DNA of 64,000 nucleotides from Tateyamaria sp. ANG-S1 (GCF_000814025.1 NZ_JWLL01000003.1:1-64000); one strand, 5' to 3'; numbered from the stretch's first letter, positions 16,950 through 26,531 are shown. Notes: generated from the letters alone by a model not told the origin. Numbers and translations are program-made.

Positions 16950-17537
16950 TCAGGCCGGCGCGCCCAAAAGCGCCATCGCTTCCAGGACCTCATCCAGCAC
17001 CACGCGGTCATCGCCATCGAGGTCAAAGGTCATCATCGCGCGCATGGCGGCAAGGGCGCTTTCCGGCATCTCCGCCTCTGCCCGCTTGGCGGCAAAGCTG
17101 CGCAGCTCTGCCCAGCGCACCGTGCTGTCGCCATCGGTATCCGCAGACCGGTGCCAGACCAGAAGCCGCCCGCGCATCGTCGCCGATGCGGCACGCACCA
17201 GCACGTCCAGTTCGGCGCGCGTGACGCTCAGATCATTGTTCAGATCCGCCTCAAGCAAGCGCCGCATCTCGCGGGCGCGCAGCCGCGCGCGTTCCGCGTC
17301 AATCGCCGTCTCGATATCCTCGGCCTCCAGACCCTCGGGCCCGCCATAGCCAAGGATCAGCCCCGCAGCCTCCTGCACGAAGCGGTCGGGGCGTTCGCGC
17401 ATCCGGTCCAGGGTCGCACCGGGGGTTCGGGCCACCAGCACATCGACCAGATCCTGTCCCGACAGCTCCTGCGCCAGCGCGGCACGCCACGGCATCAGGC
17501 AGGCCAAGACCGACATCAACACGATAATCCAGCGCAT
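16950..17537 (-). CDS. Exported EF-hand calcium-binding protein
   Basis: The ATG at 17537 follows GCAGGAGGACGTTTC, a strong ribosome binding site, so it is preferred over the longer frame. The 195-residue product has a signal peptide (MRWIIVLMSVLACLMPWRAALA) and three EF-hand-like loops: DLNNDLSVTRAE, DTDGDSTVRWAE and DLDGDDRVVLDE, plus degenerate flanking helices. It is probably a periplasmic calcium-binding protein of unknown role. It stands 103 bases upstream of rpiA and is divergent from the GST gene. Confidence 0.75.
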   Translation of the reverse strand: MRWIIVLMSVLACLMPWRAALAQELSGQDLVDVLVARTPGATLDRMRERPDRFVQEAAGLILGYGGPEGLEAEDIETAIDAERARLRAREMRRLLEADLNNDLSVTRAELDVLVRAASATMRGRLLVWHRSADTDGDSTVRWAELRSFAAKRAEAEMPESALAAMRAMMTFDLDGDDRVVLDEVLEAMALLGAPA

Positions 17538-17662
17538 GAAACGTCCTCCTGCTCTCCACACAAAGGCGAGTCGGTAAACGCGCAGTTAATCATGGCCCGT
17601 TCTTTGCCGATTTGGTCGTTTTGAGACATTGGATGATGCGCGCAGATGGCTACATAGCGCCC

Positions 17663-18370
17663 ATGGCTTACGTTCTGCACTACGCGCCCGACAACGCCTC
17701 GCTCATCGTGCGGATGACGCTGGAGGAGATGGGGGTCTACTATACCACAGCCCTTGTGGACCGCGCGGCACGTGCCCAGAACGGGGCCGCCTATCGCGCG
17801 ATCAACCCGGCCGGGTTGATCCCCGCGCTTGAAACCCCGCACGGGGTCATGTTCGAAACGGCCGCGATCCTCCTGTGGCTGTCGGACACGCATGGGCAGA
17901 TGGCACCGGCGCAGAACAGCCCAGAGCGTGCGCGCTTTTTGAGCATGCTGTTCTTTGTATCCAACACCGTTCATGCGCAATTGCGGATGCTGTTCTACCC
18001 GGAGAAATACGTGGGCGAGAACCCCGCCGCACAGCGCGCATTACGTGAACGGCTCATATCACAGCACGACACCGCCATGACACTGCCCGGCGCACTTGGT
18101 CTGGTCGATGCCTATATCGACGGGCATTCCGCCCCCGAAGCGCCGTCGATCCTCGAATGCTATATGGCGGCCGTGGTCCGGTGGTGTGCCCTCTATCCCA
18201 TTGGCCAGACGGCATGGTTCAATCTGTCAGCCTATCCGGCCCTTGCCGCTATGGCCGCACGCCTCGACACACGGCCCGCCGCACATGCCGTTGCCCAGGC
18301 CGAGGGGCTGGGTCCAACGCCATTCTCCCGCCCCGTCCTGCCCAATCCACCCGAAGGATCCGCGCTGTAA
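17663..18370 (+). CDS. Glutathione S-transferase family protein
   Basis: The ATG at 17663 gives MAYVLHYAPDNASLIVRMTL and 235 residues. The N-terminal thioredoxin-like half has the NPAGLIPALE and FETAAILLWL motifs of GST glutathione-binding sites, and the C-terminal half is helical. The substrate is unknown. The stop is one base before the sdaA start codon, so the two genes are probably co-transcribed. Confidence 0.85.
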   Translation: MAYVLHYAPDNASLIVRMTLEEMGVYYTTALVDRAARAQNGAAYRAINPAGLIPALETPHGVMFETAAILLWLSDTHGQMAPAQNSPERARFLSMLFFVSNTVHAQLRMLFYPEKYVGENPAAQRALRERLISQHDTAMTLPGALGLVDAYIDGHSAPEAPSILECYMAAVVRWCALYPIGQTAWFNLSAYPALAAMAARLDTRPAAHAVAQAEGLGPTPFSRPVLPNPPEGSAL

Positions 18371-18371
18371 C

Positions 18372-19745
18372 ATGTTTTTGTCTGTCTTCGAGATGTTCAA
18401 GGTGGGCATCGGTCCGTCCTCGTCCCACACCATGGGCCCCATGGTGGCCGCCGCGCGTTTTCTCGACATGATGCGCGCCTCGCCCTTCCAGTTTGCGGGC
18501 GTGCGGGCCTCGCTGCATGGCTCGCTGGCGTTCACCGGCGTGGGGCATGCAACAGACCGGGCCACGATCCTTGGCCTCGCCGGGTTCGTGCCCGACACTT
18601 ATGATCACGATAAGGCCGAGGCGACGCTCGCTGCCCTTGCCGAGAGCCACACGCTGCATCCCGAAGACCTTCCCCCGCTGGCCTTCGACCCCAAGGCTGA
18701 CCTGATTTTCGACTACGACACGCCCCTGCCCGGCCACGCCAATGGCATGATCCTGATGGCGACCGACGCGCAAGGAGACGTGACGCTGCAACAGGTGTTC
18801 TACTCCATCGGCGGTGGCTTTGTGATGACCGAGGAGGAGCTGGCCGCAGGCAAGGCCACCGACGAGGGCGCGCCCGTCCCCTACCCCTTCAAATCCGCTG
18901 CGGAGATGCTGGAGATGGCCGAAAGCTCGGGCAAATCCATCGCCCAGATGAAACGCGCCAACGAGGTATCGCGCAACGGCGACGCGCATCTGCGATCCGG
19001 CACCAAGCGGCTGTGGCAGGTCATGCGCGACTGCATCGACCGGGGCTTGAGCACCGAGGGCATCCTGCCCGGCGGCTTGCAGGTCAAGCGCCGAGCCAAG
19101 GGCATCCACGACAAGCTGATGGATGAACGGGGCATGAACCTGACCGCACCCCACACCATCAACGACTGGATGAGCGTCTATGCCATGGCCGTGAACGAGG
19201 AAAACGCGGCTGGCGGTCAGGTGGTGACGGCCCCGACCAATGGTGCCGCAGGCGTGCTGCCGGCAACGCTGCGCTACTACCTCGACCACGTGCCCGGCGC
19301 GTCAGAAGCACATGTGGAGGATTTCCTGCTGACGGCTGCGGCCATCGGCGGTCTGGTCAAATACAACGCCTCGATCTCAGGCGCGGAAGCCGGGTGTCAG
19401 GCCGAGGTCGGGAGTGCTGCTGCCATGGCCGCTGCCGGGCTCTGCGCCATCATGGGCGGCACGGCGCAGCAGATCGAGAACGCGGCGGAAATCGCCCTCG
19501 AACACCACCTCGGCATGACCTGCGACCCGGTCAAGGGGCTGGTGCAGGTGCCCTGCATCGAACGCAACGGGTTGGGTGCAATCAAGGCGGTGAGCGCCGC
19601 AAGCCTCGCCCTGCGCGGCGATGGCACGCATTTGGTTCCGCTGGATGCGTGCATCGAAACGATGCGGCAAACGGGGGCGGACATGAGCGAGAAGTACAAG
19701 GAAACCTCGCTGGGCGGGCTGGCGGTGAACGTGCCCAACTGCTGA
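18372..19745 (+). CDS. sdaA: L-serine ammonia-lyase (serine deaminase), iron-sulfur type
   Basis: The 457-residue protein starts MFLSVFEMFKVGIGPSSSHT, the SDH-beta signature with the S-S-S-H-T-M-G-P substrate loop. The alpha part includes PTNGAAGVLPATL and three cluster cysteines in the contexts GCQAE, TCDPVKG and PCIER, as in [4Fe-4S] serine dehydratases. It converts L-serine to pyruvate and ammonia. It is a single-chain (alpha plus beta) form, one base after the GST gene. Confidence 0.96.
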   Translation: MFLSVFEMFKVGIGPSSSHTMGPMVAAARFLDMMRASPFQFAGVRASLHGSLAFTGVGHATDRATILGLAGFVPDTYDHDKAEATLAALAESHTLHPEDLPPLAFDPKADLIFDYDTPLPGHANGMILMATDAQGDVTLQQVFYSIGGGFVMTEEELAAGKATDEGAPVPYPFKSAAEMLEMAESSGKSIAQMKRANEVSRNGDAHLRSGTKRLWQVMRDCIDRGLSTEGILPGGLQVKRRAKGIHDKLMDERGMNLTAPHTINDWMSVYAMAVNEENAAGGQVVTAPTNGAAGVLPATLRYYLDHVPGASEAHVEDFLLTAAAIGGLVKYNASISGAEAGCQAEVGSAAAMAAAGLCAIMGGTAQQIENAAEIALEHHLGMTCDPVKGLVQVPCIERNGLGAIKAVSAASLALRGDGTHLVPLDACIETMRQTGADMSEKYKETSLGGLAVNVPNC

Positions 19746-19890
19746 GACGACGCAGGGTTGGTGGGTGGGCGAATTGGCTCTGCCAAGAGTGCACGCACCA
19801 AGCCGCCCCATGACGTCTTGACGCCAATGCGCGTCACCCACGCCTCAAACAAGCTGTTGCGCTTGATCCTCTACCCGGTAGCGTAAACGG

Positions 19891-20808
19891 ATGGATCAAG
19901 ACCGTCCCTTTCTCGGCATCCTCCTTATGTTGGGCTTTTGCATCGTGGCTCCGGTCGGAGACGCGGTGGCGAAAGTGTTGGGACAGTCGGTCCCCCTCAG
20001 CCAGCTTGTCCTCATCCGCTTTGCGGTTCAGGCGGTGATCCTGATCCCCATCGTCTGGGCAGGCTCGCGGCTGTGGAGGATGCGGGGGCGGGTGTTCTGG
20101 CTCACGCTCTTCCGAACGGTCCTCCACATCCTCGGCATCGGCGCCATGTTCACCGCCCTGCAATATCTACCACTCGCGGACGCCGTCGCCATTGCCTTTG
20201 TCATGCCGTTCATCATGCTGCTCTTGGGCAAGTACGTGCTGGGCGAAGAGGTGGGCAGCCGTCGGCTCATGGCCTGTATCGTGGGCTTCATCGGAACGCT
20301 GCTCGTCGTCCAGCCCAGCTTTGTCGAGGTGGGTTGGCCTGCGCTTCTGCCGCTGTTCGTGGCGGTCAACTTCTCGGTCTTCATGCTGGTCACCCGGCAG
20401 ATCGCCAAGGAAACGGACCCCATCGGCCTGCAGGCGGTCAGTGGTGTGATGGCGATCGTGATCATGGGTCCGCTGGTGTTCCTGCTGCAAGGGCGCGAGA
20501 TCCCGGGGATCGAACTGATCCGGCCTGACGCAATGGAATGGTCGCTGCTTCTGGCCATCGGGGGTCTGGGCACCCTCGCCCACCTGCTGATGACCTGGTC
20601 GCTGCGCTATGCGCCCTCGGCCACGCTGGCCCCCATGCAGTACCTGGAAATTCCCTTTGCTACGATCATCGGGTTCATCGTGTTCAGCGACTTGCCCAAC
20701 GGCCTCGCCGCTGTGGGCATCTGCATTACGATTGCGGCTGGGCTATACATCGTTCTGCGCGAACGGGCCATCTCGCGGATGGAGACGCCTGAACCAGCGC
20801 CTGCGTGA
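19891..20808 (+). CDS. EamA/DMT-family transporter
   Basis: The 305-residue protein has ten predicted membrane helices in two EamA repeats (about 8-145 and 155-295), the drug/metabolite transporter architecture. The start MDQDRPFLGILLMLG fits a short cytoplasmic N-terminus. The substrate cannot be read from sequence. Its 3' end overlaps the convergent thiamin pyrophosphokinase gene by 83 bases. Confidence 0.88.
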   Translation: MDQDRPFLGILLMLGFCIVAPVGDAVAKVLGQSVPLSQLVLIRFAVQAVILIPIVWAGSRLWRMRGRVFWLTLFRTVLHILGIGAMFTALQYLPLADAVAIAFVMPFIMLLLGKYVLGEEVGSRRLMACIVGFIGTLLVVQPSFVEVGWPALLPLFVAVNFSVFMLVTRQIAKETDPIGLQAVSGVMAIVIMGPLVFLLQGREIPGIELIRPDAMEWSLLLAIGGLGTLAHLLMTWSLRYAPSATLAPMQYLEIPFATIIGFIVFSDLPNGLAAVGICITIAAGLYIVLRERAISRMETPEPAPA

Positions 20809-21445
20809 CGCCCTCCAGACAGTGGCGCGGCGCAATCAGGATCATGTCCGGACCGGTCATGGTCAATGACACGGGCCCTTCCGCCTCATTCGACGTTCCA
20901 ATCCGCATGATGGGATCAAACTGAAGCCCATCAATCGGCCACCGCAACCCGGTTGAGGTCCCTTGCACCGGGGCAAGCGGCACAAGCGACACCACGTCGC
21001 CGGGCCGGGTGGGCAGGTCCAGCTGCGGCGGGCACAGCATCAGAACCTCGTCACGGCCCAATAGAATGCAAGGCCGGTCGGGATAGCGCGCCAGAACGCT
21101 CAGACACCCAAGCTGATGATCCACGCGCCCGCCAAGAAAACCCACCGCCAGCACCACGGGCGCCGCGATGTGGCGCAGCGCCTTGTCGAAATCGGTGCTG
21201 TCCTGTTCCGCGATATGGTGCTGCCGTTCCAGCGGAATGGCGGCCAGATCATCGCCCGAGACGGAGTCGAAATCTCCAATCACTGCATCCAGCGTCACCC
21301 CCGCCCGCAGGGCCAAAGCCGCACCGCCATCGGCAGCGACGAACCGGGTGGCGAGTGCCTGAACCGCACGCACATCTGCCGCGCTGGCCTCACCTCCGCC
21401 AAACAAGGCCACGGGATCAGTGCTCTGAAGAATTGGGGGAATCAT
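20726..21445 (-). CDS. thiN: Thiamin pyrophosphokinase
   Basis: The 239-residue protein has VALFGGGEAS, AADGGAALAL, GDFDSV (metal-binding), QDSTDFDKAL and GFLGGRVDHQL, the catalytic-domain motifs of thiamin pyrophosphokinase. It transfers pyrophosphate from ATP to thiamin to make TPP. The last ~25 residues go past the usual family end and lie inside the convergent overlap with the DMT transporter gene. No THI-box riboswitch is visible in the 136 bases upstream. Confidence 0.9.
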   Translation of the reverse strand: MIPPILQSTDPVALFGGGEASAADVRAVQALATRFVAADGGAALALRAGVTLDAVIGDFDSVSGDDLAAIPLERQHHIAEQDSTDFDKALRHIAAPVVLAVGFLGGRVDHQLGCLSVLARYPDRPCILLGRDEVLMLCPPQLDLPTRPGDVVSLVPLAPVQGTSTGLRWPIDGLQFDPIMRIGTSNEAEGPVSLTMTGPDMILIAPRHCLEGVTQALVQASPSARWPVRAERCIAQPQS

Positions 21446-21581
21446 GGCAAATTAATGCAATTTTCGGAAACACATCACAATCTCGCCCTGAAATGATACG
21501 TTTGATGGCACAGATTCGGGCCGCTTTGGCCCCGACTGTGTCCTAGTCCATCCTTGCGTATCAGCAGAGGACGAGCATCCG

Positions 21582-23726
21582 ATGATGAATAATAATAAGA
21601 TTTTGACAGTATCCTACGGCACCTTCTCGTGCACGTTGGAAGGATTTGACGACAGTTTCGGCACGATGAAGGCGATTGCAGAGTATTTCCGCGATTTGGC
21701 CGCCGATGACAGATATTTTGGGGCCGAGCCACCGCAACCCGATGCAGAGATGCTGGCACGCATCGCCGAGCGTGAGATCTCGCGCCGCGTGCAGGCGCGC
21801 GAGCAGGAAGGCCGGATTGTCCTGAGCGCGGACACGCAAGCGCCAGATGCCAGCACCGCATCCCCGATGGCCATCGCCGCAGCGACGGCGGCCCCCGCCG
21901 TTGCGCGCGCGCCCGACAGTGCGCCAGAGCCGCAAGTCGACGAACAACCGGAACATGCGGAAGAAGCAGCGGACGCGCCGGTGATGGAAGACACCCCGCC
22001 CGTCCTCGTGGATGGCTCCGAAGTAGACGACGCCGCAATTGTCGAGGCTTTGACCGACGCGCCTGAGGTCGAAGCCGAAGCCGAAGCCGAAGCCGAAGCC
22101 GAAGCCGAAGCCGAAGCCGAAGCCGAAGCCGAAGCCGAAGCCGAAGAATTCTTTGCCAGCGCCCAGGACGATGCAACCCCGGTCGAGGAGGAACCTGCCG
22201 ACGTGGAACTGGTGGCTGAACCGGTCATCGAAACACCCCCGGCCCCAGACAGCATCGCGGCCAAGTTGCAACGTATCCGCGCGGTCGTCTCGCAAAGCCA
22301 AGAAGAGGTGGAAGAAGACGAGATGTTCGAGGACGAACATGCCGATGCCTTCGCCCCCTCCGCTGCGGATGACGCTGCCGAGGAGGATGCACAACCGCAG
22401 GCGATCCTCGCAGAGACAGCAGAAGAGCTGGAAGCGGCACAAGCCACCGACGCGGAACCTGCGGTCGAGGCAGAGGACGACGACCCGATCGCCGACATCC
22501 TCGCCCGCTTCGAAAGCGATGCCACCGCGGATGACGAGACGGAAGATGCGCCTGTCGTGGAGGAAGAGCAAAGCGAAGCCACCGAAGGCGCCAAGGCCGA
22601 AGCGGAAGACCTGCCCACAGCCGACGCCGCGGACGAAGACGAGGACGACATGGGCCTCGACACGCTGGCCGCCCTGATGGCCGCGGATGACGATCAGCCG
22701 ACGACGGACGAAGACAAGGATGACAACATCTTTGACGACACCGCCGAAACGCCGGTCGCCGCCGACGCCCCAGCCAAGCCGCGCGCCCGCGTCATCAAGG
22801 TCAAGCGTGCCGACATTGACGCCGCCATCGCGAGCGGCGCGCTCGAAGAGGTGACGGATGGCGACGCGCCCACCGACAGCTCGCTGTCGGAGGCGGAAGA
22901 GGCGGAACTGCTCGCCGACCTCGCCGAGGTGGAAGCGGAACTGCCACAGGCCGACGAGGACAAAACGGGCGATGCAGAGGCCGATGACGCCGTGTCGGAT
23001 GTGACAGGCGCGGTCGAGGAGACCGAAGACGCGCCCGCCCAAGACGATGCACCCGCCGAGGCCGAAACACAGCCCGTCAAGGACGACGACGTCCAGCGCC
23101 TGATGGCCGAGGCCGACAACCAGATGGAGGAGCCCGAGGGCTCGCGCCGCCGGAATGCGTTCCAGCATCTGAAGGCAGCCGTTATGGCGAAAAAGGCAGA
23201 TGCCGGGATCGGTCAAAAGACCGACGAGGATGAAGGCGCGTTCCGCTCCGATCTTGCCTCGGTCGTCAAACCGCGCCGTCCTGAAACACGCGACAAACGT
23301 GATGCACGCCCGGGCACCGAGCGTCCCGCCCCGCTCAAGCTGGTGGCTGAACAGCGCGTGGACGTCGGCGGCGCCCCCAAGGGCCCTGTCACGCCGCGCC
23401 GGGTCGCCACAGTGGAAGAGACGACGACACCTGGCGACAAAGGCAGTTTTGCCGATTACGCCGCCGATATGGGCGCCCACGACCTGCCCGCCCTGCTGGA
23501 AGCCGCGGCAAGCTATCTCAGCTTTGTCGAAGGCCGCGACCAGTTCTCGCGCCCGCAGTTGATGACCAAGGTGCGCCAGGTGGAGCGCGAGGATTTCAGC
23601 CGCGAAGACGGGCTGCGCTCCTTCGGCCAGCTTTTGCGTGCGGGCAAGATCGAAAAGATCAAAGGGGGCCGCTTTGCCGTCACCGGCGACATCGGCTACC
23701 GCCCCGATCAACGCGAAGCGGGTTAG
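21582..23726 (+). CDS. Long acidic Rhodobacterales protein with conserved N- and C-terminal modules
   Basis: The 714-residue protein has three parts. Residues about 5-50 (KILTVSYGTFSCTLEGFDD, FGTMKAIAEYFRDLAADDRY) look strongly conserved from memory of roseobacter genomes. Residues about 60-610 are low-complexity, very rich in E, D and A, including a pure (EA)12 run. Residues about 620-710 (FADYAADMGAHDLPALLEAAASY, then FSRPQLMTKVRQVERED and SFGQLLRAGKIEKIKGGRF) look like a folded winged-helix-type end. No signal peptide or membrane helix is seen. Function unknown; some databases label relatives CheA-like, which nothing here supports. Confidence 0.7.
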   Translation: MMNNNKILTVSYGTFSCTLEGFDDSFGTMKAIAEYFRDLAADDRYFGAEPPQPDAEMLARIAEREISRRVQAREQEGRIVLSADTQAPDASTASPMAIAAATAAPAVARAPDSAPEPQVDEQPEHAEEAADAPVMEDTPPVLVDGSEVDDAAIVEALTDAPEVEAEAEAEAEAEAEAEAEAEAEAEAEEFFASAQDDATPVEEEPADVELVAEPVIETPPAPDSIAAKLQRIRAVVSQSQEEVEEDEMFEDEHADAFAPSAADDAAEEDAQPQAILAETAEELEAAQATDAEPAVEAEDDDPIADILARFESDATADDETEDAPVVEEEQSEATEGAKAEAEDLPTADAADEDEDDMGLDTLAALMAADDDQPTTDEDKDDNIFDDTAETPVAADAPAKPRARVIKVKRADIDAAIASGALEEVTDGDAPTDSSLSEAEEAELLADLAEVEAELPQADEDKTGDAEADDAVSDVTGAVEETEDAPAQDDAPAEAETQPVKDDDVQRLMAEADNQMEEPEGSRRRNAFQHLKAAVMAKKADAGIGQKTDEDEGAFRSDLASVVKPRRPETRDKRDARPGTERPAPLKLVAEQRVDVGGAPKGPVTPRRVATVEETTTPGDKGSFADYAADMGAHDLPALLEAAASYLSFVEGRDQFSRPQLMTKVRQVEREDFSREDGLRSFGQLLRAGKIEKIKGGRFAVTGDIGYRPDQREAG
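22071..22142 (+). repeat. Hexamer microsatellite, 12 perfect copies of GAAGCC
   Basis: Twelve uninterrupted tandem copies of the 6-base unit lie inside the acidic-protein gene and encode alternating Glu-Ala. Because the unit is two codons, slippage would change length without shifting the frame. Confidence 0.95.
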
Positions 23727-23749
23727 GCCCTCTGCGCGAACCCAAAGAA

Positions 23750-23777
23750 AAGGTGCCCTTGCAAGGGCGCCTTTTTT
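23750..23777 (+). terminator. Intrinsic terminator after the acidic-protein gene
   Basis: AAGGTGCCCTTGCAAGGGCGCCTTTTTT forms a GC-rich hairpin (one G-T pair) followed by six T residues, 24 bases after the stop codon. It is a textbook rho-independent terminator for the plus strand. Confidence 0.88.
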
Positions 23778-23801
23778 CATCCCCGGATGAAACCGCTCCT
23801 G

Positions 23802-24449
23802 TCAGATCGGAAGCGCCCATTCCAAGGGCGCGGGCAATGCGCGGTCTGCCAGATCAACGCGCAACACCCTGCGAGGCGCTCCCGACCGGGATGGCGTCGA
23901 ACGATGCAGCAACAGCATATGCATCACAAGGACATCCCCGGCTCTGGCTTCGGTCACTTCCGTCTCGCATGTCTCAGCAACCGCCGCCGCGTCTGATGTC
24001 GCTATAATCCCTGCAAGATGACTGCCAAGGGCGATTTCCATGGCCCCTTCCTGCGCGCTGCAATCATCCAAATGCAGACGCACAAAAAGCATGTGTTCAA
24101 GGACGGAAACAGGCGGGGCACAATGCCAAACGCCGTCCTTGCAAGACCATGCGTCAAATCCCTGTGTTTCACGGCGCTCCAAGACGGCAATGATCCGATC
24201 TTGATGCCATGGTACTGCCCAGTTGTCCTCCGCATCCTTGGAAAAGGCAACGCCGCGCACCTGGCGCATTCCGGGCCAATGCTCCCGAAGTGCCACCAGC
24301 CAAGGCGGGTCAGCTTGTAAAACAGGATGGGCGGCGTTTAGCCTGCCATTTTCCGTCTGCGCTTGTCTCAGGTACCCTAGCACGTCTGATCGCAGCAGAC
24401 CGCGAAACCATGTCCGCCCGGTCTGCTCGAACTCGGTCCGGTTACCCAT
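23802..24449 (-). CDS. Phytanoyl-CoA dioxygenase (PhyH) family protein
   Basis: The start MGNRTEFEQTGRTWFRGLL at 24449 gives 215 residues. The Fe(II)/2-oxoglutarate ligands are visible as H82 and D84 (PWHQDR) and H182 (LLHRSTPS), with R197 placed to bind 2-oxoglutarate. Family members hydroxylate diverse small molecules; the substrate here is unknown. It overlaps the DUF2842 gene by 8 bases and is the third gene after purA. Confidence 0.82.
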   Translation of the reverse strand: MGNRTEFEQTGRTWFRGLLRSDVLGYLRQAQTENGRLNAAHPVLQADPPWLVALREHWPGMRQVRGVAFSKDAEDNWAVPWHQDRIIAVLERRETQGFDAWSCKDGVWHCAPPVSVLEHMLFVRLHLDDCSAQEGAMEIALGSHLAGIIATSDAAAVAETCETEVTEARAGDVLVMHMLLLHRSTPSRSGAPRRVLRVDLADRALPAPLEWALPI

Positions 24450-24657
24450 CCGGATCCGCCTGACCAATCCCCTTGAACACCGCCTTGAGCGGGAAGGCCC
24501 ACAACACGCCCAGGCCCACATAGACCAGCAACTCCACCAGCACGGAGGGCCGATCAAACAAGGCAACAATGTTGACAGCCACGATGATGTAGAGTGGCAG
24601 CCCGACGATCAGGATCAGCAGCGACAATCGCTTCCGGGTCTTGTAGCGCAGCGCCAT
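24442..24657 (-). CDS. DUF2842 family small membrane protein
   Basis: The 71-residue protein (MALRYKTRKRLSLLILIVG...) has two hydrophobic helices and matches DUF2842, a family found beside purA in Rhodobacterales. It follows purA by 10 bases and overlaps the PhyH gene by 8. Function unknown. Confidence 0.8.
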   Translation of the reverse strand: MALRYKTRKRLSLLILIVGLPLYIIVAVNIVALFDRPSVLVELLVYVGLGVLWAFPLKAVFKGIGQADPDG

Positions 24658-24667
24658 TTAGGCCTCC

Positions 24668-25960
24668 CTAGTCGGCAAACGGATCCCGGACCAGGATCGT
24701 ATCCTCACGCTCGGGCGAGGTAGAAAGTAGCGCGACGGGGCAGTCGATCAACTCCTCGACCCGGCGCACATACTTGATCGCGTTGGCAGGCAGATCGGCC
24801 CAACTGCGCGCGCCCTCGGTCGATTCCGACCAGCCCGGCATCTCTTCATAGACCGGCGTGCAGCGCGCCTGTTGGTCGGCGGCGGTGGGCAGATAGTCCA
24901 GCGTCTCGCCATCCAACTCATAGCCCACGCAGATTTTCAGCGTCTCGAATCCGTCCAGCACATCCAGCTTGGTCAGCGAAATCCCGTTCACGCCGGACGT
25001 GGCACAGGTCTGACGCACAAGGCAGGCATCAAACCACCCGCAGCGTCGCTTGCGCCCAGTCGTCGTGCCAAACTCATGGCCCCGCTCGCCCAGGCGCTGC
25101 CCGTCGTCATCCTCCAACTCGGTCGGAAACGGCCCTTCGCCCACGCGGGTGGTATAGGCCTTCACGATGCCCAACACGAAATCAATACTGCCCGGCCCCA
25201 TGCCAACACCTGTGGCCGCCTGCCCCGCAATCACGTTGGACGAGGTGACAAAGGGATATGTCCCGAAATCAATGTCCAGAAGTGCGCCTTGCGCTCCTTC
25301 GAACAGGATGCGCTTGCCTGCCTTGCGCGCCTCGTTCATCACCTTCCAGACCGGGGCCGCGTATTCAAGGATGGCCGGCGCTACTTCTTTCAACTTGGCA
25401 ATCAGCGCATCCCGGTCCACGGGATCAAGACCCAATCCGCGCCGCAGCGCATCGTGGTGGATCAAAGCGCGATCCACGCGAAGTTCCAGCGTCGTCTCAT
25501 CGGCCAAATCGGCCACACGAACCACACGGCGCCCCACCTTGTCTTCGTAAGCCGGACCAATGCCGCGCCCCGTTGTGCCAATCTTGGCGACCGAGTTCTG
25601 CGATTCCCGCGCACGGTCCAACTCGCCGTGAATGGGCAGGATCAGCGGCGTATTCTCGGCAATCATCAGGGTCTCGGGCGTGATCTCGACACCCTGCCCG
25701 CGCAAGGTCTCGATCTCGGACACAAGATGCCAGGGGTCCAGTACCACACCGTTGCCGATGACCGACAACTTGCCGCCCCGCACCACGCCAGACGGAAGCG
25801 CATGGAGCTTGTAGACCTCACCATCAATGACCAGCGTGTGACCGGCATTGTGCCCGCCTTGAAAGCGCGCGATCACATCCGCCCGCTCGCTCAGCCAGTC
25901 AACAATCTTGCCCTTGCCCTCGTCGCCCCATTGCGCGCCGACAACCACCACATTGGCCAT
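24668..25960 (-). CDS. purA: Adenylosuccinate synthetase
   Basis: The 430-residue enzyme has the P-loop [35 protein letters not shown] and [20 protein letters not shown] (in pieces). It converts IMP, GTP and aspartate to adenylosuccinate, the first committed step of AMP synthesis. Length and all motifs are normal. It leads a purA-DUF2842-PhyH group. Confidence 0.98.
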   Translation of the reverse strand: MANVVVVGAQWGDEGKGKIVDWLSERADVIARFQGGHNAGHTLVIDGEVYKLHALPSGVVRGGKLSVIGNGVVLDPWHLVSEIETLRGQGVEITPETLMIAENTPLILPIHGELDRARESQNSVAKIGTTGRGIGPAYEDKVGRRVVRVADLADETTLELRVDRALIHHDALRRGLGLDPVDRDALIAKLKEVAPAILEYAAPVWKVMNEARKAGKRILFEGAQGALLDIDFGTYPFVTSSNVIAGQAATGVGMGPGSIDFVLGIVKAYTTRVGEGPFPTELEDDDGQRLGERGHEFGTTTGRKRRCGWFDACLVRQTCATSGVNGISLTKLDVLDGFETLKICVGYELDGETLDYLPTAADQQARCTPVYEEMPGWSESTEGARSWADLPANAIKYVRRVEELIDCPVALLSTSPEREDTILVRDPFAD

Positions 25961-26031
25961 TTGATGCCCTTTCAGAAAGCAAACCCGCGCCCGTATAACG
26001 ATGCGCGGCCCAGAGGCAAACCGCTATCTCG

Positions 26032-26065
26032 TCTTCTTCTGACGAAAAATACCACCGCCGGAGGC
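26032..26065 (-). repeat. Dispersed Rhodobacterales intergenic repeat, copy B
   Basis: Read on the minus strand this 34-base element begins GCCTCCGGCGGTGGTATTTT and continues TCGTCAGAAGAAGA. It matches copy C at 38466-38499 at all but one position (C/A before GTCAG). A shorter relative is at 7751-7771. It lies 72 bases upstream of purA. Confidence 0.85.
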
Positions 26066-26132
26066 TCCCGAAGCTTGCAGCAAGTGCCACATCCGGTCCA
26101 TCAAAGCGAGACGACGACCAAGGAACCGCACC

Positions 26133-26531
26133 ATGGGCTTTCTCGCACGCTGGCTCTTCGCCTTCGGGCTCCTCGCCGCGACATACAACCCCACCGAATA
26201 CAACTACGTGTCCTGGGCCCTGCAGTATGGGTCGGAAAACCTGTCGATCGCCGTGCTGTGCGGACTGCTTTTGCTGATCGCCTACATCATCTACCTGCGC
26301 GCCACGCTCCGCTCCATCGGCGGCTTAGGCATGGCACTGGTGCTTGCGGTGGTCGGCGCGGGGCTCTGGGTGCTTTACGATCTGGGCCTGCTCGCGCTCG
26401 ACAACAACAGCGTTAACACGTGGCTTGGACTTTTTGCATTGTCTTTGGTTCTGGGCGTTGGCCTGAACTGGAGCCACGTACGTCGCCGCCTTTCCGGTCA
26501 GGCCGATATGGATGATGTCGACGAGCGGTAA
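26133..26531 (+). CDS. DUF6524 family membrane protein
   Basis: The 132-residue protein has four hydrophobic helices and begins MGFLARWLFAFGLLAATYNP, the DUF6524 pattern I know from Rhodobacterales (F-N-P-T-x-x-N-Y near the first helix, then SGQADMDDVDE at the C-terminus). AAGGAACCGCACC before the ATG supplies a binding site. It is divergent from purA. Function unknown. Confidence 0.75.
   Translation: MGFLARWLFAFGLLAATYNPTEYNYVSWALQYGSENLSIAVLCGLLLLIAYIIYLRATLRSIGGLGMALVLAVVGAGLWVLYDLGLLALDNNSVNTWLGLFALSLVLGVGLNWSHVRRRLSGQADMDDVDER

Noticed and set aside
21446-21581. THI-box riboswitch upstream of thiN
   Set aside because: The conserved CTGAGA and GGAAC-type segments are absent in the leader on the minus strand.
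22071-22142. Tandem repeat considered as a CRISPR array
   Set aside because: The unit is 6 bases without spacers and lies inside a coding frame.
21561-23780. A 739-codon open frame on the minus strand, rich in Gly, Phe and Leu
   Set aside because: It is the antisense shadow of the acidic-protein gene; the repeated GFGFGF is the complement of the GAAGCC hexamer, and it has no plausible start or domain.
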